A stretch of DNA of 5,121 nt. Origin: Eubacteriales bacterium (GTDB lineage: Bacteria > Bacillota > Clostridia > Peptostreptococcales > Anaerovoracaceae). The notes below the pieces were generated by a model, which was given only the letters and a program-made list of their open reading frames with translations, did not search any database and was not told where the DNA came from. Shown here piece by piece: positions 1 to 4,986 of this stretch (position 1 is the stretch's first letter; the number at the start of each line of letters is the position of its first letter). Location of the stretch: NCBI GenBank assembly GCA_029098205.1, contig JAQXNW010000062.1, positions 1-5,121 on the forward strand. The letters run 5' to 3'. The position numbers and the translations under genes were made by a program.

Positions 1-1133
1 CCGTTTGAAACCGCGACAACGGTATTCGACGGATCGTGACACAGGAAAAGGATCCCCGGAAGCTTTCCGGACAGCCTTTTCGCAATGCGGAACAGAAAAT
101 CCGCGTCCGGAATTTCTTCTCCATAATGAAAGACCGCGTTCGGCTCCGCCTGGGCCAGAATCCGCTCCGCTTCACGCGTTTCCAGCTGGCGGAGAAGAAT
201 CCTGAGCTGCTCCTTGGTTTCTTCCGTCTTTCTCTGGAGAACGAGAAATTTTTCAAGAACATCCGCCGTCCCCGCCGAAAGCTCCGTCTCAAGATCATAC
301 AGAATATCGCCTTCCTTCTGCGTGATCCGAAGCGCCCGGCTCCCGGCCTCCAGAAAAATACGGGACATGCCTTTGTTTGGTTCGATGCCGAAAATGCGGA
401 TAAGTCCGACTTCGCCGGTTCTTGCCGGATGTGTTCCGCAACAGGCGACGCAGTCATCCGGATGGTCAAAGTCCCCGATGGTCACAATCGATATATCCCG
501 GTCGAACGAAAGCTTTTTCCGAAGCGGCCGCGTCTCCGCTTCCTCTCGGGTATCATAGTATTCAACATGAACCGGTTCATTCTTCCAGATAATCTTATTC
601 GCTTCCCATTCCGCGGTTTTCGCCATCTCCCAGGTGATCCGTTCCCGCTTCACGCCGGTGATCTCCTCCGAACTCGAAAAATCCATATCAATGGCAATCC
701 CATCATCGCTCATATGAAAGCCTTTGTTCACCGCGCCGTAAAGCCGGTAAAGAACGCCGGAAAGAATATGTTCTCCGCAGTGCCGCTGCATATTGTCGAA
801 CCGATGCGCGAAATCGATCGAAAGACGCGCCTTGGCGCCGGGCTTCAGGATCTCCCTGAGAGATTCCGGCAAAGGCTCGCCGCCCTTCTTAACTTTATGC
901 CAGACCACTCCGTCCTCTTCATAAGAATCCGCGACCGGAAGCCGGAATGTCTGTCCGTCCGCGCCTTGAAAAACCGCTTCGCCGCGGTCGCCGCTCTGGC
1001 CTCCGCCCTCCGGGCAGAAAACCGTCTGTGAAAAGAAAAGCGAAAGTTCAGAAGCGTTCTCCCGGACCGAAAGAAGCTCTGCCCCGCATTCTTTTTGATA
1101 CGCATCTTTCTGGTACAATTTCCGTTTATCCAT
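1..1133 (-). CDS. alanyl-tRNA editing protein, AlaX-L type (3' end beyond window)
   Basis: Freestanding editing enzyme expected to deacylate Ser-tRNA(Ala) or Gly-tRNA(Ala) in trans in the cytoplasm. I translated it directly from the minus strand: 377 codons stay open from the ATG at 1133 to the left edge, with no stop. Residues 39-46 read FCPEGGGQ, the glycine-rich editing-domain motif. The zinc site is visible as H118-x3-H122 (RHCGEHILSG) and C231-x3-H235 (CCGTHPARTG), the two halves seen in the AlaRS editing domain. Residues about 290-330 are a charged helical, probably coiled-coil segment, followed by the start of a DHHA1-like region. The usual glycine-rich C-terminus is missing, so perhaps 20-60 residues lie outside. 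It is not AlaRS, because the ATG with a good ribosome binding site is only 40 residues before the editing motif and no aminoacylation domain precedes it. One oddity is Cys40, where the family motif usually has Tyr (FYPEGGGQ). Overlapping plus-strand open frames are shadows. Confidence 0.93.
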   Translation of the reverse strand, partial: MDKRKLYQKDAYQKECGAELLSVRENASELSLFFSQTVFCPEGGGQSGDRGEAVFQGADGQTFRLPVADSYEEDGVVWHKVKKGGEPLPESLREILKPGAKARLSIDFAHRFDNMQRHCGEHILSGVLYRLYGAVNKGFHMSDDGIAIDMDFSSSEEITGVKRERITWEMAKTAEWEANKIIWKNEPVHVEYYDTREEAETRPLRKKLSFDRDISIVTIGDFDHPDDCVACCGTHPARTGEVGLIRIFGIEPNKGMSRIFLEAGSRALRITQKEGDILYDLETELSAGTADVLEKFLVLQRKTEETKEQLRILLRQLETREAERILAQAEPNAVFHYGEEIPDADFLFRIAKRLSGKLPGILFLCHDPSNTVVAVSN

Positions 1134-1138
1134 AGGAT

Positions 1139-1144
1139 CCCCTT
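1139..1144 (-). promoter_or_regulatory. ribosome binding site of the alanyl-tRNA editing gene
   Basis: Minus-strand AAGGGG lies 5 bases before the ATG at 1133, a good Shine-Dalgarno match. It fixes the start of the editing protein and supports independent translation rather than coupling to an upstream gene. Confidence 0.7.
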
Positions 1145-1175
1145 ATATTGCAAAAAACATTAAGAACAGCTTTTT

Positions 1176-1184
1176 TGTGGATAA
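1176..1184 (-). promoter_or_regulatory. DnaA box, exact consensus TTATCCACA
   Basis: The minus strand reads TTATCCACA, identical to the high-affinity DnaA box. It sits 43 bases upstream of the editing gene start. Related 9-mers on the minus strand fit TTWTNCACA at 1298-1306 (TTTTCCACA) and 1342-1350 (TTTTTCACA), and a one-mismatch copy TTATCAACA lies on the plus strand at 1249-1257. The matches are seen directly; binding is inferred. The site could autonomously tie the editing gene to DnaA or act as a titration site. Confidence 0.45.
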
Positions 1185-1248
1185 CTCGCCCTTGACTTTT
1201 TGCCGAACTCATTAATTTTTGTAAATTTCAACGATTGCAGTTTTTTTG

Positions 1249-1257
1249 TTATCAACA
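1249..1257 (+). promoter_or_regulatory. DnaA-box-like site, one mismatch (TTATCAACA)
   Basis: The plus strand reads TTATCAACA, differing from TTATCCACA by one base at position 6. It is the only member of the local group on the plus strand. Alone it would mean little; it is listed because it lies between better matches at 1176-1184 and 1298-1306. Confidence 0.25.
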
Positions 1258-1273
1258 ATTGCAAACCGATAAA

Positions 1274-1285
1274 ATTGTATACAAT
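1274..1285. repeat. 12-bp perfect palindrome ATTGTATACAAT, operator- or -10-like
   Basis: ATTGTATACAAT is identical on both strands. Its core TGTATACA resembles operators of GntR-type repressors, and it also contains a -10-like hexamer for leftward transcription (TATACA, or TACAAT). A weak -35 (TTTCCA) lies 18 bases upstream of TATACA on the minus strand. If this is the editing gene promoter, the leader would exceed 130 bases. Both readings are inference; only the palindrome is certain. Confidence 0.35.
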
Positions 1286-1297
1286 CTCGCGTTCCTG

Positions 1298-1306
1298 TGT
1301 GGAAAA
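1298..1306 (-). promoter_or_regulatory. DnaA-box-like site (TTTTCCACA)
   Basis: The minus strand reads TTTTCCACA, which fits the relaxed DnaA consensus TTWTNCACA. It overlaps the left arm of the 15-bp palindrome at 1301-1315. It has the same orientation as the exact box at 1176-1184. Confidence 0.35.
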
Positions 1307-1315
1307 CAGTTTTCC
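1301..1315. repeat. 15-bp palindrome with single-base centre (GGAAAACAGTTTTCC)
   Basis: Seven-base arms GGAAAAC and GTTTTCC flank a single A. This is the symmetry expected of a dimeric regulator site; a one-base loop makes an RNA hairpin of the full arms impossible. It lies about 170 bases upstream of the editing gene. The regulator is unknown. Confidence 0.4.
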
Positions 1316-1341
1316 TCTTTTATTTCAAGCAGTTTACGCCT

Positions 1342-1350
1342 TGTGAAAAA
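1342..1350 (-). promoter_or_regulatory. DnaA-box-like site (TTTTTCACA)
   Basis: The minus strand reads TTTTTCACA, fitting TTWTNCACA. It overlaps the left arm of the 20-bp palindrome at 1344-1363, so the palindrome alone may explain the sequence. Confidence 0.3.
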
Positions 1351-1363
1351 CATATGTTTTTCA
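1344..1363. repeat. 20-bp perfect palindrome TGAAAAACATATGTTTTTCA
   Basis: Both 10-base arms match perfectly with no spacer, and symmetry ends at 1343 and 1364. Poly-A/poly-T arms around CATATG look like a dimeric transcription factor site rather than a terminator, since there is no loop and no GC clamp. It lies 211 bases upstream of the editing gene start. I do not recognise a known operator. Confidence 0.5.
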
Positions 1364-1382
1364 ACGAACAACGGTTAACATA

Positions 1383-1394
1383 ATTTTTAAAAAT
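1383..1394. repeat. 12-bp A/T palindrome (ATTTTTAAAAAT)
   Basis: ATTTTTAAAAAT is a perfect palindrome of five T followed by five A, flanked by more A/T. It is low complexity, so it could be a bent or easily melted segment, or chance in AT-rich DNA. Confidence 0.25.
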
Positions 1395-1445
1395 GATTAT
1401 ACCGAAAAAAATACATGCGGATGCTTTTTGCTGTTGCTCCGGTTC

Positions 1446-1490
1446 CCATTCCGGATTCGACCCGGAAAAGCCGCTGCGAATCCGGAATGG
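1446..1490 (-). terminator. strong hairpin downstream of the SCIFF-rluB operon, possible terminator or processing stem
   Basis: A perfect 14-bp inverted repeat (plus strand: left arm 1446-1459, right arm 1477-1490) encloses a 17-base loop that can form an inner CGG/CCG stem around AAAAG. It starts 33 bases after the stop of the unknown gene, where the end of a leftward transcript would be. No U tract follows directly in either direction; the nearest in the leftward transcript is U7 at 1411-1405, about 35 bases on. So it is not a canonical intrinsic terminator. A 3'-end-stabilising stem or a dispersed palindromic repeat are alternatives. Confidence 0.45.
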
Positions 1491-1522
1491 CGGAAGATAC
1501 CGCTGCAAGTCCCGGAATTCCG

Positions 1523-2794
1523 TTATTGATCCGATTCCTGATCCATCAGGAATTCCAGAAAGTCCGTATATCCGCTCTGCACAAACGTGCTCAGCACCGG
1601 ACGGTCAAACTTTGACTGGAAAACGGGGGTCAGATGCTCCGCTTCCCAAGACTGTCCCAGATCCTGTTCCAGCCTCTCCCGGGCCGACAGTGAATTCGCC
1701 GCTGCGATCAGTTGTCCCTCCGCCGTCATAAAATACGCGCCGAGAAGGTCATCATAGATCCGGTAATGCTTCTGGTCGACATGTGAGTTATCCTCATAGT
1801 ACATCATAAACAGTACGCCGGTATCCTGCGCCAGAATCATCGCCCGTTCGGTCAAAGCCGTCGAATGCCGTTCGAATGCGTCCGGATCCAGATCATACCG
1901 GAGAACCAGAATATACTCCGGATGAATTGTGTTCATCATCGCTTCACGGGCGGAAATTTTCATGGAAGACAGAATCCGGCTCTCCGAAATCCGATGATTT
2001 TCTCCGAGGCGGACCATCGCGACGAACAGCCAGAACCTCTCATCATCGGTGCCTGCGATAAACCGGGCCGTCACCGAGCCGTCAAACTCAAACTCGAGAT
2101 CGCTCTGAAACATCGTCATTTTCGGAAATTCCGGTCCCAGAGACTCCAACACATGAGGGGCATCTTCCAGGGTATCCTCTTCATACAGCTTGCGGTTCCC
2201 GGAAACATAATAGATTCCATCCAGGTCCCGGTCGCAGAGCCGGATTAAATAATAGTTCGCCCGTTCATAATCGGATGCCGCAGGTTTGCAGGCCTTCTTC
2301 CAGAGCACTTCTTTCTCCGCGGCCGTAAGCGGCATGGCCTCTTCTTCCAGAAACCGATAATATTCCGGATGATCGGCTGGAGGCTCCAGCCCGAAATTCT
2401 TTGTCTTCCGGAGATACCGCGCCAGAATCCACGCGGCCTCCTTCCGACTGACCGGCTGCTTTCCTCCTCCAAGGCCTCCGACGAAAGAATTCTCCATATC
2501 CTTCCATTCTTCTTCGTCCCCGCCGATCAGAAATTCGAAACGGTCGAACCCGAAATACGCGGCGTCGAAATAGAAATATTCCCGGAGAACCGGCCCGTCC
2601 GGATTGCCTGCGCGCCGGAAGGCAAGTCCCATCACGAAAACGCCCATAAGCCGGGTATCCGTGATCCACGCCTCTTCCAAAGAGAGAAAACGCCCGCCGA
2701 TGAAACTCCCATCCGCGAGCGTGAACGCTTTCCATTCTTCATTTTTCACGGCCTCTGAGAGACCGCCTTCAATAACCTGAAATCTTTCGTTCAT
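1523..2794 (-). CDS. 423-residue cytoplasmic protein of unknown function, last gene of the operon
   Basis: I do not recognise this protein. It has 423 residues, no signal peptide and no membrane segment. It is acidic and rich in aromatic residues. It seems to have an N-terminal part (about 1-105, strand-like, e.g. DGSFIGGRFLSLEEAWI), a Gly-rich linker near 106-112, a helical middle (about 115-190), and a C-terminal part (about 225-423) with clusters such as FWLFVAMVRL (254-263) and YILVLRYDLD (294-303). GGLGGGKQ (106-113) is not a Walker A motif, because no Ser/Thr follows the Lys. The start is set by GGAG 4 bases before the ATG, and it begins 9 bases after the rluB stop, so co-transcription is likely. 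It reads in full without frameshift. Its place behind a RiPP pair and an rRNA modification enzyme gives no clear clue to function. Long frames in the other directions over the same bases are shadows. Confidence 0.85.
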   Translation of the reverse strand: MNERFQVIEGGLSEAVKNEEWKAFTLADGSFIGGRFLSLEEAWITDTRLMGVFVMGLAFRRAGNPDGPVLREYFYFDAAYFGFDRFEFLIGGDEEEWKDMENSFVGGLGGGKQPVSRKEAAWILARYLRKTKNFGLEPPADHPEYYRFLEEEAMPLTAAEKEVLWKKACKPAASDYERANYYLIRLCDRDLDGIYYVSGNRKLYEEDTLEDAPHVLESLGPEFPKMTMFQSDLEFEFDGSVTARFIAGTDDERFWLFVAMVRLGENHRISESRILSSMKISAREAMMNTIHPEYILVLRYDLDPDAFERHSTALTERAMILAQDTGVLFMMYYEDNSHVDQKHYRIYDDLLGAYFMTAEGQLIAAANSLSARERLEQDLGQSWEAEHLTPVFQSKFDRPVLSTFVQSGYTDFLEFLMDQESDQ

Positions 2795-2798
2795 AATT

Positions 2799-2802
2799 CT
2801 CC
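2799..2802 (-). promoter_or_regulatory. ribosome binding site GGAG of the unknown protein gene
   Basis: Minus-strand GGAG lies in the 9-base gap between the rluB stop (TAG, 2806-2804) and the ATG at 2794, with a 4-base spacer. It fixes the start and suggests termination-reinitiation coupling to rluB. Confidence 0.65.
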
Positions 2803-2803
2803 G

Positions 2804-3514
2804 CTATCTCTTCATCAGATATTCCACCTCGGAAGGATTCAGCTTCCGATAGGTCCCCGGCTTTAGATGCCCGAGTTCGATGTTTCCGACGCGGATCCGC
2901 ATGAGCTCTTCGACATTCGAACCCACCGCCTTGAACATCCGGCGTATCTCCCGGTTCTTTCCCTCGTGAATCTCAATTTCCAGAACTGTGGAATGCTTCG
3001 TCCAAGTAAGAACATCCACCCGCGCTCTTGCCGTGACAAAGTCTCCAAGATCGACGCCGCTCCGAAGGCGCGCGAGCTGCGCTTTCGAAAGCTGCCCCGC
3101 GACTCGGACACGGTAGACCTTCCCGATCTGATGTTTAGGATGCGTCAGATGATACGCAAAGTCTCCGTCATTCGTCATGAAAAGAAGCCCCGAAGTATTG
3201 AAATCAAGGCGCCCAACCGGATAAATCCGTTCGCTCACGCCTTCCATCAGATCCATGACCGTCGGCCGCCCCAGCTCATCCGCCGCGGACGTAATATACC
3301 CGACCGGCTTGTTCAGCATATAGTAGACCTTCTTCGGGCGGAAATCGCTCTCTATCGTCTGCCCGTTCACGGATACAACGTCCGTTTCCTTCACGTCGTA
3401 TCCGGGCGTGCGGAGAACCTGTCCATTTACCTTCACCTGTCCGTTCAGGATCAGATCGTCCGCTTTTCTTCGGCTCGCGATTCCGGCATTCGCTATGTAT
3501 TTATTGATTCTCAT
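2804..3514 (-). CDS. rluB: rRNA pseudouridine synthase, RsuA/RluB family (RluB-like)
   Basis: This enzyme isomerises a specific uridine to pseudouridine in ribosomal RNA. Its 236 residues are the usual size. Residues 1-about 60 are an S4 RNA-binding domain (MRINKYIANAGIASRRKADD). The catalytic motif GRLDFNTSGLL (101-111) carries the nucleophile Asp104, and EGKNREIRRMF (184-194) is the conserved late motif of the family. From the family the target is probably the RluB site in 23S rRNA (E. coli U2605). RsuA-type 16S activity cannot be ruled out by eye. The start at 3514 is chosen because the S4 domain begins there, GAGGA lies 9 bases upstream, and ATGA overlaps the scfB stop. The frame stays open to 3610, but the 32 extra residues are unlike the family and lie wholly inside scfB. 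Co-expression with scfB through the overlap is likely. Confidence 0.93.
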   Translation of the reverse strand: MRINKYIANAGIASRRKADDLILNGQVKVNGQVLRTPGYDVKETDVVSVNGQTIESDFRPKKVYYMLNKPVGYITSAADELGRPTVMDLMEGVSERIYPVGRLDFNTSGLLFMTNDGDFAYHLTHPKHQIGKVYRVRVAGQLSKAQLARLRSGVDLGDFVTARARVDVLTWTKHSTVLEIEIHEGKNREIRRMFKAVGSNVEELMRIRVGNIELGHLKPGTYRKLNPSEVEYLMKR

Positions 3515-4986
3515 GCATGTTCTTCCTCTTCGCAGTGCCGTTCCCAGAAGTTTTCCGGCATCGGTCCCGCGTCGCCCAGAGATTCCGCAGCGCGCATCAT
3601 AATCGAACACTCCATGCGCTTCTTGAAAACACGGCAGCCGTAGTCATACACGCCCCGGATGGAGCCTGTCCCGTGGTACGCGTTCGCGGCGCATCCGCCG
3701 GAGCAGTACAGCCGGGCCCAGCAGTCCCTGCATTCCTCTCTGGCATAGACATTGCACTGTTTGAAATCCTGCCGGATATTCTCTTTCGTAACGCCACTCC
3801 AGATATCGCCCATGCGAAAACGCTCTTCTCCGACGAACTGGTGACATGGATAAAGATCGCCCCACGGTGTCACGGCGAAATATTCCGTTCCCGATCCGCA
3901 GCCGGAAATCCGCTTGTAGATACAGGGACCGCAGGTCAGATCCAGCATGTAATGATAGAAAACGATGGGATCGCCTTCCCTCTCCCTTCGGAGCATATTC
4001 TCCGCCAGAATCTCATATTGATGGAAAATTTCCGGAAGATCCTCCTCCGTCAGAGCATACGGCTCATCCGGCGAACAGACCACCGGCTCCATCGCGAGGC
4101 GGCGGAATCCGAGATCCGCCATATGGAAAAGATCCTCTGTGAAATCCACGTTAAAGTGTGTGTACGTCCCGCGGATATAGTATTCAAGTCCGAGTTCTTC
4201 CCGGGACTTCGCGAATTTCTGGAATTTCGGAACGATGACATCGTAGCTTCCCTCTCCGGAAATGAACTTCCTGAGATGATCATGCACGGACTTTCTCCCG
4301 TCCAGACTCATGACGACGTTATTCATCTCCCGGTTCGAGAATTCGATCACTTCATCGTTCACACCGACGCCATTCGTCGTAAGCGTAAAGCGGAAATGCT
4401 TTCCGGTCTCTTCTTCTCTGGATCTTCCGTACGCGACGAGCTTCTTCACAACCTCCCAGTTGAGAAGCGGTTCGCCGCCGAAAAAGTCCACTTCCAGATT
4501 CCGGTGATTTCCCGAATTTTCAATCAGGAAATCCAAAGCGCGCTTTCCTGTCTCAAAGCTCATCAGCGCCCGCTCGCCATGGAATTTTCCCTGGCTGGCA
4601 AAGCAGTACGAGCAGTTCAGATTGCATGTATGCGCGACATGAAGGCAAAGCGCCTTCACCTCTGTATGCCGGTCTTTCAGCGCGCCGGCGCTCCCTTCGA
4701 AAATATCATCCGCAAACAGACGGTCTTCCCGAATCAGTTCCTCGACATCTGAAATCGTATCCTGAATGTCTTCCGGCGTCACATCGCTCCGATCCGGATA
4801 CAGTGCGAGAATTTCTTCTTGAATCCGGCTCTTCGCGTCGTCCGAAATCCATTTCTTTCCTTCCCGCTTTGTCTCATTACAAAAAATACGGATGATGTCA
4901 TAAGCGACATCATCCACACAATGTACAGATCCGCTGTTCACGTCCAGAACGATATTGTAGCCGTTCAGCTTGTACTGATGAATCAT
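3511..4986 (-). CDS. scfB: SCIFF peptide maturase, radical SAM/SPASM thioether-forming enzyme
   Basis: This enzyme installs a thioether bond in the SCIFF peptide, using S-adenosylmethionine and iron-sulfur clusters. It has 491 residues. Residues 1-about 90 (MIHQYKLNGYNIVLDVNSG) form the PqqD-like peptide-recognition domain at the start of SCIFF maturases. The radical SAM cluster motif is C121-x3-C125-x2-C128 (CNLNCSYC), and GGEP (170-173) is the SAM-binding segment. The SPASM region is complete: C363-x12-G-x4-C381, then C419-x2-C422-x5-C428-x3-C432, and C451. C352 and C355 add a CGPC pair just before. The ATG at 4986 is chosen because the conserved N-terminus starts there and it overlaps the scfA stop (TAATG). 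The frame is open to 5061, but that extension lies inside scfA and is unlike the family. A weak GAGAAGAG precedes the start, so translation probably depends on coupling to scfA. The C-terminus has a short acidic tail (HCEEEEHA), which overlaps the rluB start. Confidence 0.96.
   Translation of the reverse strand: MIHQYKLNGYNIVLDVNSGSVHCVDDVAYDIIRIFCNETKREGKKWISDDAKSRIQEEILALYPDRSDVTPEDIQDTISDVEELIREDRLFADDIFEGSAGALKDRHTEVKALCLHVAHTCNLNCSYCFASQGKFHGERALMSFETGKRALDFLIENSGNHRNLEVDFFGGEPLLNWEVVKKLVAYGRSREEETGKHFRFTLTTNGVGVNDEVIEFSNREMNNVVMSLDGRKSVHDHLRKFISGEGSYDVIVPKFQKFAKSREELGLEYYIRGTYTHFNVDFTEDLFHMADLGFRRLAMEPVVCSPDEPYALTEEDLPEIFHQYEILAENMLRREREGDPIVFYHYMLDLTCGPCIYKRISGCGSGTEYFAVTPWGDLYPCHQFVGEERFRMGDIWSGVTKENIRQDFKQCNVYAREECRDCWARLYCSGGCAANAYHGTGSIRGVYDYGCRVFKKRMECSIMMRAAESLGDAGPMPENFWERHCEEEEHA
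3524..3528 (-). promoter_or_regulatory. ribosome binding site of rluB inside the 3' end of scfB
   Basis: Minus-strand GAGGA, 9 bases before the rluB ATG at 3514, is embedded in the Glu codons that end scfB (GAAGAGGAAGAA). A second ATG at 3518 sits only 5 bases from it but opens a five-codon frame (MHENQ, stop). The site supports the 3514 start. Confidence 0.55.

Larger units (their letters stand above)
1134..1522. other. intergenic region, AT-rich, with palindromes and DnaA-box-like sites
   Basis: 389 bases between the end of the unknown protein gene and the start of the editing gene, both on the minus strand. I see no credible gene. The longest minus-strand frames here (1508-1320, and 1353-1252 of 33 codons) lack a ribosome binding site and run through the palindromes. 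GC is about 33% over 1141-1380 by hand count, clearly lower than the flanking coding DNA. Contents from right to left: a 14-bp inverted repeat (1446-1490), an A7 run on the plus strand (1405-1411, so T7 in the leftward transcript), an A/T palindrome (1383-1394), a 20-bp palindrome (1344-1363), a 15-bp palindrome (1301-1315), a 12-bp palindrome (1274-1285) and four DnaA-box-like 9-mers. The promoter of the editing gene must lie here unless it is reached by readthrough, but no sigma-A promoter matches well. Confidence 0.8.

Noticed and set aside
36..1031. Plus-strand open frame of 331 codons
   Set aside because: It is antisense to the alanyl-tRNA editing gene, has no ribosome binding site that stands out, and its translation is Arg/Pro/Phe-rich with no recognisable domain.
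1192..1219. Rightward promoter TTGACT with 16-base spacer to TAATTT
   Set aside because: There is no plus-strand gene for it to serve, and such matches are expected in AT-rich DNA.
1252..1353. 33-codon minus-strand frame starting within the 20-bp palindrome
   Set aside because: Only A-rich sequence precedes the ATG, with no Shine-Dalgarno; the frame is explained by low stop density and palindromes.
1320..1508. 62-codon minus-strand frame in the intergenic region
   Set aside because: Runs through the 14-bp inverted repeat and the palindromes, has no ribosome binding site, and reads as unstructured low-information sequence.
1134..1522. The intergenic region as the chromosomal replication origin
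   Set aside because: Neither dnaA, dnaN nor other origin-linked genes are in view; DnaA-like boxes alone do not support the claim.
2459..2482. Possible Walker A motif GGLGGGKQ in the unknown protein
   Set aside because: The required Ser/Thr after the Lys is Gln and there is no strand-loop-helix pattern around it; it reads as a Gly-rich linker.
3515..3610. N-terminal extension of the pseudouridine synthase to 3610
   Set aside because: The 32 residues are unlike the family and lie within scfB; the S4 domain starts exactly at the 3514 ATG, which has its own ribosome binding site.
2867..3643. Plus-strand open frame of 258 codons
   Set aside because: Antisense shadow of rluB, whose S4 domain and catalytic motifs are unmistakable.
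3517..4752. Plus-strand open frame of 411 codons
   Set aside because: Shadow of the maturase gene; its codons mirror conserved maturase motifs and it shows no protein family features.
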